DNA from: Gracilimonas sp040877545
GTDB lineage: Bacteria > Bacteroidota > Rhodothermia > Balneolales > Balneolaceae
DNA length: 54,681 bases
Reading direction: 5' to 3'
Assembly (NCBI GenBank): GCA_040877545.1
Contig: JBBDNN010000101.1
Location: 1-54,681, forward strand
Shown: in pieces, positions 24,125 through 32,518 of the stretch
Numbering within the stretch: position 1 is the first letter of the stretch
Layout: each line of letters begins with the position of its first letter
Notes under the pieces: generated by a model
Told to the model about the DNA's origin: nothing
Seen by the model: the letters and a program-made list of their open reading frames with translations, nothing else
Database searches by the model: none
Made by a program: the position numbers and the translations under genes

Positions 24125-25465
24125 TTAGTTCTTCTTCCATTCCGCCAGTTTATAAGAAAGGCGACTGTGAATAAATTCCACATACCCTTTAAATCCTTTT
24201 AGTTCGGTTTTGCCTTGTACAAATAGCAGCAGCTGCGACCATTCTATTGCCATTCTTCTTTTCAGTTTGATATAGGTTTTGAGGAATTCAATTCTGTAGC
24301 CACTTTTTCGTGACGGGTTTTTAATCACAATTTGCTTGTTTTGAGCAACTGTATTAGCCGTCCGGAATTTAAAATTCTCGGTACCTCGCAAAAAATCCAG
24401 GGTCTTATATCCATTATCGGCTGCCTTTTTTATGGCAACACTAAGCAGTACATTTCCCGGCCCGGCTTTACTAAAGGGAGAATCCTGATCAAGGGCTCTG
24501 TGAACCAGGTATACGTGTTTTTTATATTTGAATAACAGATCTACAGCTATTGTATTACCTGCATCATGAACCGGCTCAGCCATTCTTATTTGTACCCATC
24601 CTTTTTTAAAAAAGCTGCTCACGATTTTGCGCTGGAAATTGTACATCCTTTTTTCAGCAAAAACTCCGGGAAAACCCAGCTGATTCCAACGGTCCTGGTG
24701 TAATTTTACAAGCAGGTCAAACGATTGGTACAGCTCCTGGGAATTTTCTGCTTCCCTTATATGAAATCCTTTTTCACTGTCTTCATCAACCATTCGTAAA
24801 GCCCGGTTATTGTTGTAACGTGATTTCTTACTAAGGCTTTGTTGATAATCATCCCACGTCCCCTCCAATTTTACCCATGGACATTCAGATGAATTTTCTA
24901 CTGAATAATCTATCCCTTTCTTATGTAATGCAGGCAATAAGGTGCTCCACAATGTGCTGCATTCGGGAATTTCATCTAAAACTATTTCATTGAAATCCAG
25001 GTTTTGTTGTTCGATGTATTTGATAAAAGAAGAAATTACTGATTTTTCATGACCAGGGCGGATAATGATATCCAGGTAATCGGAATATGGATGCAGGCCT
25101 TTTAAATTCTCTCCATCCGGCTGGCTGACACTGGAACCGAGAAAGCGTAAGCTGCTGTACACTTTAAAATCATACAAAGTAATGGTATCCCAGAAAAGCG
25201 GGATAAGACCCATCAATTTACCTTCTTTATACAAGGCAAGAATATGCAGCTGTTTACCTGTTCCAAAATAATCCCACCAGACTCTGTTCCATTCAAAAGT
25301 TTGATAGATGAAATAATCAGATTCATCGGTTAGTTCCTCCCATTCGTCCTGCAGCGAGTCGAAAGAATTAGTATCTCGAATAATTTCAACGTTCAAATCA
25401 TTAACAGAATCACTAACCCCATTAGTTGATGGTTTCGTAAATGAATGATGTAAATTTATATCCAC
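24125..25465 (-). CDS. BioF2/FemAB-like GNAT transferase
   Basis: A 446-residue protein with tandem GNAT-like folds, of the Acetyltransf_6 (BioF2-like/CelD) type found in exopolysaccharide and exosortase loci. Shared family marks are FEWNRVWWDYFG near residue 57, LHQDRWNQLGFPGVFAEKRMYNF in the middle and a late AADNGYKTLDFLRGTENFKF. Related FemAB proteins move aminoacyl groups onto cell-wall precursors; the substrate here is unknown. It is the last gene of an operon with an ATP-grasp protein and a GT4. A paralog lies at 32519-33880. Confidence 0.85.
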   Translation of the reverse strand: MDINLHHSFTKPSTNGVSDSVNDLNVEIIRDTNSFDSLQDEWEELTDESDYFIYQTFEWNRVWWDYFGTGKQLHILALYKEGKLMGLIPLFWDTITLYDFKVYSSLRFLGSSVSQPDGENLKGLHPYSDYLDIIIRPGHEKSVISSFIKYIEQQNLDFNEIVLDEIPECSTLWSTLLPALHKKGIDYSVENSSECPWVKLEGTWDDYQQSLSKKSRYNNNRALRMVDEDSEKGFHIREAENSQELYQSFDLLVKLHQDRWNQLGFPGVFAEKRMYNFQRKIVSSFFKKGWVQIRMAEPVHDAGNTIAVDLLFKYKKHVYLVHRALDQDSPFSKAGPGNVLLSVAIKKAADNGYKTLDFLRGTENFKFRTANTVAQNKQIVIKNPSRKSGYRIEFLKTYIKLKRRMAIEWSQLLLFVQGKTELKGFKGYVEFIHSRLSYKLAEWKKN

Positions 25466-25477
25466 AGTCTAATTACT

Positions 25478-26476
25478 TTAATTTAACATAGGTTCATTTT
25501 CTCTGATCTTTTCATATAACTGGTATTCCTTTACCAGATGCTGATAATATAAACGCAGTAAATTGATCTCAGCTTCTGAATTACTCAAGCCCATCTGCAT
25601 ATTTTTTGTACTGATTTTTAAAAGTTTAAATTCACCCGTTCGGCAATCCTGTTTGAGCCGAATGTTGATTAGGCCTTTTACTTCCAGGCTGGCAATTATT
25701 TCCTTACACATATTGATGATGGTTTCATTTTCGGTCATTTCCCATTTTGCCTCTTTTGCATAGTTTGCTTTATGCGCAATATACAGGCCGCGAGTTGCGC
25801 CTTGATGGTCTATAAAAAGATTGGTGCTATATTCCTGATTGCAGTTGCTTACCACCCAATTCTGTACTACCACACTGGGAGTTACCTTTGATATTCTTTT
25901 GTAAATTTCTATCAGTTTTTCTGAATTTGCACATCGGATCTGGTTGTGATAATCTCCCATTTCTTCCTCAAATTGTTTCTGTTTCCAAAATTTTGAGTTT
26001 GTGGGTTTTATGATACAGGGAAAGGTTAAAAATGATGCTATTTGTTGGATTTCATTCAAGCCTGATATCTGAAATGTTTCGGGAACCGGCAAACTTCGCC
26101 GTTTAGCTGTTTCGAAAAACCGTTGTGAATCCAAAAATCGGTTTACATTTTCTATCGAGGGGTATAAAAACAAGTAATGTTTTCGAAGAGCTTCCCTGTT
26201 ATTTGATATTTTCAGAATGGCACGATTATCATCACAAAAAATAACCGGCTTATGAGTAAACCCTTCTCCTGCCTCCTTCAGCTCAGTGATAAATTCATCG
26301 CTGTGGTATGGCGAAAATGAAAATTCTTGTTTCGCATTGATGATTTGTAGATAGCCGTTAGTGCTTTTTTCAGAGCCTGAATAGCATGGTATTTCTGTTT
26401 CTGATAGATTACTCGCTAAAGTGCTGCTACCAAGCACAAGCGCCGGGTTCTTTATTTTCTCATTACCTGTTAACAT
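25478..26476 (-). CDS. ATP-grasp ligase-like protein
   Basis: A 332-residue protein of the ATP-grasp fold, which joins a carboxylate to an amine or thiol using ATP. Visible parts are the lid-region FLTFPCIIKPTNSKFW (about residues 148-163), a VVVQNWV strand that contacts adenine, and a late VKGLINIRLKQD. The metal-binding E-x-N motif near the end is not clear (LLKISTKNM), so catalysis is uncertain. It lies 7 nt from the GT4 gene and 12 nt from the BioF2-like gene, suggesting that the three modify one glycan together. Confidence 0.72.
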   Translation of the reverse strand: MLTGNEKIKNPALVLGSSTLASNLSETEIPCYSGSEKSTNGYLQIINAKQEFSFSPYHSDEFITELKEAGEGFTHKPVIFCDDNRAILKISNNREALRKHYLFLYPSIENVNRFLDSQRFFETAKRRSLPVPETFQISGLNEIQQIASFLTFPCIIKPTNSKFWKQKQFEEEMGDYHNQIRCANSEKLIEIYKRISKVTPSVVVQNWVVSNCNQEYSTNLFIDHQGATRGLYIAHKANYAKEAKWEMTENETIINMCKEIIASLEVKGLINIRLKQDCRTGEFKLLKISTKNMQMGLSNSEAEINLLRLYYQHLVKEYQLYEKIRENEPMLN

Positions 26477-26483
26477 ACAAATC

Positions 26484-27683
26484 CTATTGTGTTACCAATT
26501 CTTTACTTGTTAAAACTTCAAAGGATTGCTCAATCGATTCGCCAACCACATTCCAATCGTATTTTTTCTTCATTAAATCGTAGCCGCTATCTATAAGCCT
26601 CTTGCGCAGTTTTTGATTGTCAAAAATTTCAATAACTGCTTCTGCAAATTGGGTGGGATCGTCTCGAATAATAATATGCTCGTCGTCTTCAACATCAATA
26701 CCTTCGCAGCCAATACTGGTAGATACCACCGGTTTTTCCATTGATAAAGCTTCCAGTACTTTTAATCTTGTTCCACTTCCCATCTTCAGGGGAACCACAA
26801 AAACACTGGCCTTATCCACATATGGACGAACATCATCTACAAAACCGGTAATAATCACCGAGTCGGATTTATAAGCGCGTAATATGGGTGGGGGATTACT
26901 GCCAACGATATAAACTTTTGCCTGCGGAATGCTTTTTTTTATGGTGGGAAATATTTCATCCAGGAAGAAAATCATACCATCGTAATTTGGCACATATTTC
27001 ATAGCCCCGGTAAATACAATAGAAAATGGCTCCTCCTCTGCTCCGTTCGATTTAAAAAAGGAAGTATCTACCCCATTAGGAATTACAAATTGATTTACAT
27101 CCGGGGCGTCTTTAGCGATGAGCTGGCCATCTCGTTCAGAGGTTACAAAAAGAGCATCCTGTCGCTTAAAAGCTGCAATTTCTTCTTCAAAGCATTTCTG
27201 GTATTCCCGGCGGTAGAAATTCTTTCTCAGCCCCGACCATTGCAGCTGGCTCATCCTGCGAAAATTGTCATACTCTACATTATGAGCATCTAATACACGC
27301 ACAGCATCCGTTTCAAGATTATAATGCCCCATTGATGAAAATTCGACCTGGAAAATATCAAAGGAGTTAGTATCTAAAAGCTTTTGAATTTTATTTTCCA
27401 GTTCGGCTGATTTTGCCCAGTTATACCAATAGCTGTGATTCGTTAAATACGAATAAGCCTGCCGCAAACGGCGGAAATTCTTAGGCTTGCGATGCACAAA
27501 ATGCATTTTTCCTTCCAGCTCGGGGAAGGAGTTATTAAAATATTCTCTGTTACCATTTTCACTAAAACCGGCAACTGTCACATCGTGATGTTGACTTAAA
27601 TGTTTTAGAATGTGAAACACACGCAGAGCACCTCCAGAGGTTGGTGGTGTTGGCAGTTGGGGAAATACATGCAATATTTTCAT
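26484..27683 (-). CDS. GT4 glycosyltransferase
   Basis: A 399-residue GT-B enzyme. The N-terminus MKILHVFPQLPTPPTSGGALRVFHIL has the Pro-rich, GG-containing loop of the GT4 group associated with exosortase-type exopolysaccharide loci. The donor-binding half has FTGAMKYVPNYDGMIFFLDE and the typical PLKMGSGTRLKVLEALSMEKPVVST stretch with the acidic Glu of the E-x7-E motif region. It is the first gene of a three-gene operon preceded by a sigma-54-type promoter. Confidence 0.9.
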   Translation of the reverse strand: MKILHVFPQLPTPPTSGGALRVFHILKHLSQHHDVTVAGFSENGNREYFNNSFPELEGKMHFVHRKPKNFRRLRQAYSYLTNHSYWYNWAKSAELENKIQKLLDTNSFDIFQVEFSSMGHYNLETDAVRVLDAHNVEYDNFRRMSQLQWSGLRKNFYRREYQKCFEEEIAAFKRQDALFVTSERDGQLIAKDAPDVNQFVIPNGVDTSFFKSNGAEEEPFSIVFTGAMKYVPNYDGMIFFLDEIFPTIKKSIPQAKVYIVGSNPPPILRAYKSDSVIITGFVDDVRPYVDKASVFVVPLKMGSGTRLKVLEALSMEKPVVSTSIGCEGIDVEDDEHIIIRDDPTQFAEAVIEIFDNQKLRKRLIDSGYDLMKKKYDWNVVGESIEQSFEVLTSKELVTQ

Positions 27684-27742
27684 TCTTAAAATCCTTGGAT
27701 AAAAATTAATACTTATTCTTTTTAGCCGGTTTCTTCTGTTGA

Positions 27743-27759
27743 TACAATAAGTGTGCCAA
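27743..27759 (-). promoter_or_regulatory. Sigma-54-type promoter of the GT4/ATP-grasp/BioF2 operon
   Basis: On the minus strand it reads TTGGCAC-ACTTA-TTGTA. The -24 element is perfect; the -12 element has T for C. The predicted start is about 49 nt before the ATG at 27683. Confidence 0.7.
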
Positions 27760-27889
27760 CAGCTATAGAACCTGCTTTACCACTCTTTCACAATTCTGAT
27801 TTTGAGTAAAACTTATATGCCTCAGCATAGTGTTGTGCAATAATTGTACTTGGTTCTTGAGATTTTTCTTTTGTTAGGAGCATTCTTTA

Positions 27890-29098
27890 TTACTTTAATT
27901 TTCCAGCATCTCTCGTAGTACGAATCCACTGCCGTTCGCTGCCTTTTAACCATGTAGTGACATAAACCTTCACTTTCCAAAACGCATACACGGGTATGTA
28001 GAATATTGATTTATACATTTGCCAATCGGCGCCGGCTGCCAACATCCCTATAAAAAGATGCAGTAAACCCATCACTGTAATCCCCAGCCAAATCCAGGTA
28101 AATGTGAGTGGAACAAAGCCGACGAGCCATAGGATAAGATTCAGAGTCAGCATCACCAGAACAAATAAGAGCAGGTTTACTAAAGGAGGTGTTATTAAAT
28201 CAACAAGAGTATCGAGATTTCTGAGCGACCGTTTTGTGAAAAACCTTTTTAAAAGTTTGGAAGCATATTTTTTGATGATTGGATATCTGCCCATCTCCCA
28301 CCTGGTACGCTGCGATTCTGCATTTTCTGCTTGTACCGGCATTTGTGCCCAGAGGTTTGCTTCCGGTGCAAAATCAATTTTCACACCTTCCAACAATAAT
28401 GAGAGCCCATATTCTATATCTTCGGTTAAGGACCATGCCTGCCATGTATATTTCTTTAGAATTTCAGGAGCAAAACACATTCCATTCCCTCTTAAGCCCA
28501 TATCCAGGCCGAGTACTTTACGTCCCATTGGTTTTACATAGTTATATAGCAGGAATCCGATTCGTATGGATTCACTACTCCAAACTCCGGGTTGTGGAAG
28601 CACCAGGTCGCTGCTTTGTATTACTTTGCTTCCATTCTCCAGGTAAAAATTCATCACTTCGAGGTAATTTCCAGAGATCAGGCTATCAGAATCGAGCACG
28701 ATAACGCCATCGTAATCTTCCTCCCAATCCAGGATCTGATCAAAAGCCCAGCGCAGGGCATAGCCTTTGCCACGCTTTTCCTTGTGAGTTCTTTCCAGAA
28801 CTTTAGCACCAAGTTTTCGGGCAATGCGGGCTGTACGGTCTGTACAGTTATCGGCTACCACTACTATTTGGTATAGGTTTTTTGGATACACCAAGCCGAA
28901 TAAGCTATAAAGTGTTTTGGCAATTACCTGTTCTTCATTATGAGCCGGTATTACTACTACAAATTTTCGTTTTCGTTTAGTGCGAAAGTCTTTAATGTCT
29001 TTTCCTTTCAAAGCCAGGAAACTTAACAACATTTGATAGCCAAGCAGCCCACCTCCTAAAGCAATTAATATGTATTGAATAATTTCATAAATAATCAT
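27890..29098 (-). CDS. GT2 glycosyltransferase, cellulose-synthase-like
   Basis: A 402-residue membrane glycosyltransferase. One N-terminal membrane helix (about 5-28) precedes a GT-A domain with VIPAHNEEQVIAKTL, VVADNCTDRT, the metal-binding LDSDS, SLTEDIEYG (TED) and QRTRW (Q-x-x-R-W), the motif set of processive GT2 enzymes. Three or more membrane helices follow (about 305-385). It could polymerise or extend a beta-linked backbone. It lies at the end of the group 31201-27890, with a 120-nt gap before it that shows no promoter I can defend. Confidence 0.9.
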   Translation of the reverse strand: MIIYEIIQYILIALGGGLLGYQMLLSFLALKGKDIKDFRTKRKRKFVVVIPAHNEEQVIAKTLYSLFGLVYPKNLYQIVVVADNCTDRTARIARKLGAKVLERTHKEKRGKGYALRWAFDQILDWEEDYDGVIVLDSDSLISGNYLEVMNFYLENGSKVIQSSDLVLPQPGVWSSESIRIGFLLYNYVKPMGRKVLGLDMGLRGNGMCFAPEILKKYTWQAWSLTEDIEYGLSLLLEGVKIDFAPEANLWAQMPVQAENAESQRTRWEMGRYPIIKKYASKLLKRFFTKRSLRNLDTLVDLITPPLVNLLLFVLVMLTLNLILWLVGFVPLTFTWIWLGITVMGLLHLFIGMLAAGADWQMYKSIFYIPVYAFWKVKVYVTTWLKGSERQWIRTTRDAGKLK

Positions 29099-29219
29099 TG
29101 TGTTGTCCCTGAAAAACGCGTGATAAAATTTCTTTTTTTAATGGTTAAAATTGATTTATTAAAATAGCTCCAACTGTATATTGCTGAGAAACGGACCAAC
29201 GTATTTTGTACTTTTATTT

Positions 29220-30344
29220 TCATGTTTCTACTTCCAGCTTTTCTACCGATTGTTTGTCTATTATCTGTTGAGTATCTGCTACATCGTAAATTTCACTGCT
29301 TATTGCCTCCACAAATTGCTCCACACTGTGATTTTCTTCAACATAATTTCGGGCTGCGGCACCCATTTTCTCAGCTCGTTCGGGATCATTCCATAATTCC
29401 TGAATTGCTTTTCTCATGGCTGCAGGATCTCCCTGGGGAACAAAAATGCCGGTCTTTCCATCCTGAATCACATCCACTTGCCCTTCTACACGAGTACAAA
29501 TCACAGCTTTACCCATGGCCATAGCTTCAAGAATAGCTGTTAAACCATTATCTGAATCGGTTGGCAGCAAAGACACTACGGCAAACCGGCACCGGCTATA
29601 CATTTCTCTCAATTCTTCATAAGGCTTTGGCCCAATCTCAATGTTCTGTGGAATTTCCTCAATGTTGTACAACTTCTTGACGGTTTCAAATATCTGGCCT
29701 CTTGCTGCGCCAACTGCAATATGGCACGGAATATCGAGCGGGCGGAGTGCTTCAACCAATGTGGGATAGTCACGCATTTCCATACCTACCGAACATATCA
29801 TATCTGTTTTTGCAGGTTTGGGATGCCAAAATCTTTGGTCTGTACCCCGTTTTATCAATTTTATTTTCTCAGGTTGAACCCCCAATTGATTAATGGCTAT
29901 ACCCCGCTGAACTGAGGACCAGATTAATATTCGGCTCAATGCATCTTTGGTATGATTGAGCAGCCACATTTTTTGCCTGGACTTCTTCTCATACATGGAT
30001 GTGATCCGCGATACAATCATAACATGCGGCGTTTTTAATCTTAGATACTTCATCATAAAAGCCAGCGGCAGGCCCACTCTTTCTGAGTGAGTGAAAATCA
30101 CATCATAATACTTTTGCAGAAATAGTGCCTCGAAAACCTGTGCAATACCAACTGGGAGAAATTTATATAACCACCGGCGAAATACAGGCACATTTTCTGC
30201 TAAATAACGTTCATCTAAAACATCCGCAGAAAGCGCCTCTTCAAGCAAGGATACCCGGGGGTGACGGTTTTCCTTTTCCAGGGCTTTAATTTCATCATCT
30301 GGTAGTTTGTTTAATCCTTTAGCTATTATGTAGAGCGTTTTCAA
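29220..30344 (-). CDS. GT4 glycosyltransferase, paralog 1
   Basis: A 374-residue GT-B enzyme. The donor half shows GVQPEKIKLIKRGTDQRFW, SVGMEMRDYPTLVEAL and the acidic LLPTDSDNGLTAILEAMAMGKAVICT, in which the E-x7-E type Glu and the glycine-rich GKTGIFVPQGDPAAM turn are present. A close relative (roughly half of residues identical, same motifs) lies at 53467-54576 on the other side of the locus. It starts 11 nt after the deacetylase stop and is co-transcribed with it. Confidence 0.9.
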   Translation of the reverse strand: MKTLYIIAKGLNKLPDDEIKALEKENRHPRVSLLEEALSADVLDERYLAENVPVFRRWLYKFLPVGIAQVFEALFLQKYYDVIFTHSERVGLPLAFMMKYLRLKTPHVMIVSRITSMYEKKSRQKMWLLNHTKDALSRILIWSSVQRGIAINQLGVQPEKIKLIKRGTDQRFWHPKPAKTDMICSVGMEMRDYPTLVEALRPLDIPCHIAVGAARGQIFETVKKLYNIEEIPQNIEIGPKPYEELREMYSRCRFAVVSLLPTDSDNGLTAILEAMAMGKAVICTRVEGQVDVIQDGKTGIFVPQGDPAAMRKAIQELWNDPERAEKMGAAARNYVEENHSVEQFVEAISSEIYDVADTQQIIDKQSVEKLEVET

Positions 30345-30355
30345 ATTTCTAAATT

Positions 30356-31201
30356 TTAAAAATTATTGGTTATAGTGATATCGTAATCGCGCATGGAGGC
30401 TTGTTTATCCATCAATTCGGCACCTGAAGGTTGCCGGTTGTTTCGGAGCTTGCCATACATCCATTCTACGTATTGGTACGGAGTTAAGAGCCTGAGTAGA
30501 AAACGAACTGTGTTTATATTGTAGGTTATTGCCAGCCTTCTTATATCGTAATCATTATCGCCAAAACGAGGAGGTCCCGTGTAAACACCGCAACCAAACT
30601 TATATCCGGATTCGGCTACTGTAGACTGAACCTTTTTATTCACCCGTCCAAATGGATAGGCGAAACTGGATACTTCTTCTCCCAGCAAATCTTCTATTGC
30701 ATATTTTGCTCCGAGAACCTCACCTTTAAGTTCATCGGTGGTAAGATTTGGAAGCGTCGGATGGGTCATGCTGTGAGCTCCTATTTCAAAACCCTCTGCC
30801 CGGATATCTAAAATTTGGTCATCGGACATTAACCGGGTTTTTCCATTTTTCTTTTTTTGATCCCACTCTGCATACTTCATTTTGCGGTTTCCCAGTACAA
30901 AAACCACAGCTTTCATTCCAAATTCACGCAGAACAGGAAGCGCTGTTTCTTTCATATCAGTATGTCCATCATCAAAAGTCAGGATGATCGGTTTTTTTGG
31001 TAAGGTGAGCTTGCCGTCCAGGTATAAGTTATAATCCTCAAATGTGATGGGCGTAAAATTGAATGAATCCAGTATTTGCAACTGTTGTCGAAAATCTTCT
31101 TCCCTTACATCATAAAATGTTGCATTATTTTGCTCACCGCTTTTAATGACCCGGTGGTACATCAATATCTTTATATTTTGCTTTTTCTGATAAGAGTTCA
31201 T
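30356..31201 (-). CDS. NodB-type polysaccharide deacetylase
   Basis: A 281-residue carbohydrate esterase family 4 protein. The NodB motifs are present: TFDDG (75-79), HSMTH (metal ligands His143 and His147) and the YPFGR segment. There is no signal peptide, so it may act in the cytoplasm or on the inner leaflet during assembly rather than on exported polymer. It is the first gene of the group that also holds the GT4 and GT2 enzymes and has a sigma-54-type promoter. Confidence 0.92.
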   Translation of the reverse strand: MNSYQKKQNIKILMYHRVIKSGEQNNATFYDVREEDFRQQLQILDSFNFTPITFEDYNLYLDGKLTLPKKPIILTFDDGHTDMKETALPVLREFGMKAVVFVLGNRKMKYAEWDQKKKNGKTRLMSDDQILDIRAEGFEIGAHSMTHPTLPNLTTDELKGEVLGAKYAIEDLLGEEVSSFAYPFGRVNKKVQSTVAESGYKFGCGVYTGPPRFGDNDYDIRRLAITYNINTVRFLLRLLTPYQYVEWMYGKLRNNRQPSGAELMDKQASMRDYDITITNNF

Positions 31202-31280
31202 GTGTGTGTTTATTAATCAAAAGGCACTGATTTTCTGCCTATTACCTTACCTTTCTATATTTTTCTTTGTTATACATAGT

Positions 31281-31296
31281 GGCAACAAATGTGCCA
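31281..31296 (-). promoter_or_regulatory. Sigma-54-type promoter of the deacetylase operon
   Basis: On the minus strand it reads TGGCAC-ATTTG-TTGCC, with both the -24 GG and the -12 GC intact. The predicted start is about 69 nt before the ATG at 31201. The stretch TGGCACATTTGTTG is shared with the plus-strand element at 39618. Confidence 0.78.
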
Positions 31297-31395
31297 TCAT
31301 CTCTCTTTATGGCTGTTTAATGCTTTTTTAAGCCTGATTCCCTTTTATCAATGCCTCAGGTGTAGCATGTAAACTCATGGGCAGGAAATCTTGTA

Positions 31396-31425
31396 AAAAA
31401 TATTCTCACACCTCAGCTCAGGTGT
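31396..31425 (-). terminator. Candidate terminator after the epimerase gene
   Basis: ACACCT (31408-31413) and AGGTGT (31420-31425) form a 6-bp stem with a CAGCTC loop; on the minus strand it is followed by GAG and then AATATTTTTT. It lies 17 nt after the epimerase stop. A second CCTCAGGTGTA copy at 31354-31364 suggests that the repeat could instead be a protein-binding site upstream of the sigma-54 element. Confidence 0.45.
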
Positions 31426-31441
31426 AAAAAAACTACTTGCC

Positions 31442-32473
31442 TCAGGCTGTTAAAACCTCAGTCTCGGTTTGATGGTATTCTTTATACCAGCCCACAAAAT
31501 TCTTTATGCCTTCTCGAATAGTAGTGGATGGAGTATAATTTATAGTCTTGTATAAATCGGAGGAATCGGCCCATGTCTTATGAACATCGCCGGGCTGCAT
31601 AGGCAGAAAGTTCATTTTGGCTTTTTTGCCTACTTCTTCCTGAATTATTTTAACAAACTCCATAAGGTGTACCGGCGAATTATTTCCAATGTTGAATACA
31701 CGATAAGGTGCAGAGCTGCTGCCGGGATCAGGCGCATCAGGGTTCCAGTCGGGATTTGGTTTTGGAATGTGATCCATCAACCTGAAAAGTGATTCTACAA
31801 TATCACTGATATAGGTAAAATCTCTGGACATCTCTCCTTTGTTGTAGATGTCTATTTCCTGATCCTCCATTATTCTTTTCACGAATTTATAATAGGCCAT
31901 ATCCGGGCGGCCCCAGGGACCGTAAACGGTAAAAAAGCGGAGCCCGGTGGTAGGTAAATCATAGAGCTTGGAATATGCATGAGCCATTAACTCGTTTGAT
32001 TTTTTAGTGGCTGCATATAATGAAACCGGGTGTTCAGCTGTTTCATGAACACTGTAAGGCTGCCTGGTATTTAAGCCATACACCGAAGAAGATGAGGCGT
32101 AAATCAGGTGTTTTATTTTATGATTGCGGCAGCACTCCAGTATGTTGGAAAAACCTACCAGGTTGCTTTCTATATATTCTTCCGGGTTGCTGATAGAATA
32201 TCGAACACCCGCCTGGGCAGCCATGTGATAGATACTATCAAAATCATCTTCCATAAAAATTGCATTCAAGGCTGATGAATTTGCTATATCAGTTTTCGAG
32301 AAAGAAAAATTTTCCTCAAAATTAAGCTCTTCGAGACGGTGACGTTTCAATCCTGTGCTGTAGTAGCTGTTGAGATTATCGATCCCAATTACCTGGTATC
32401 CTTCTTTTAATAGTTTTTTACTAAGATGAAAGCCAATAAAACCAGCTGCACCAGTAACTAATATCTTCTTCAT
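31442..32473 (-). CDS. NAD-dependent sugar epimerase, UDP-glucuronate 4-epimerase-like
   Basis: A 343-residue extended short-chain dehydrogenase. The Rossmann motif is GAAGFIG (8-14), the catalytic pair is Tyr153/Lys157 (YAATKKS), and the SSSSVYG and RFFTVYGPWGRPDMA stretches are those of the UDP-glucuronate 4-epimerase (LpsL/GAE) subgroup. It would supply UDP-galacturonate or a related sugar to the polymer. Substrate is inferred from motif similarity only. It is the last gene of the operon that begins at 39274. Confidence 0.88.
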   Translation of the reverse strand: MKKILVTGAAGFIGFHLSKKLLKEGYQVIGIDNLNSYYSTGLKRHRLEELNFEENFSFSKTDIANSSALNAIFMEDDFDSIYHMAAQAGVRYSISNPEEYIESNLVGFSNILECCRNHKIKHLIYASSSSVYGLNTRQPYSVHETAEHPVSLYAATKKSNELMAHAYSKLYDLPTTGLRFFTVYGPWGRPDMAYYKFVKRIMEDQEIDIYNKGEMSRDFTYISDIVESLFRLMDHIPKPNPDWNPDAPDPGSSSAPYRVFNIGNNSPVHLMEFVKIIQEEVGKKAKMNFLPMQPGDVHKTWADSSDLYKTINYTPSTTIREGIKNFVGWYKEYHQTETEVLTA

Positions 32474-32518
32474 AATGTCTCCCTCTTCTTTTCTTTTCTC
32501 TGTAATTATTTAATTTAT

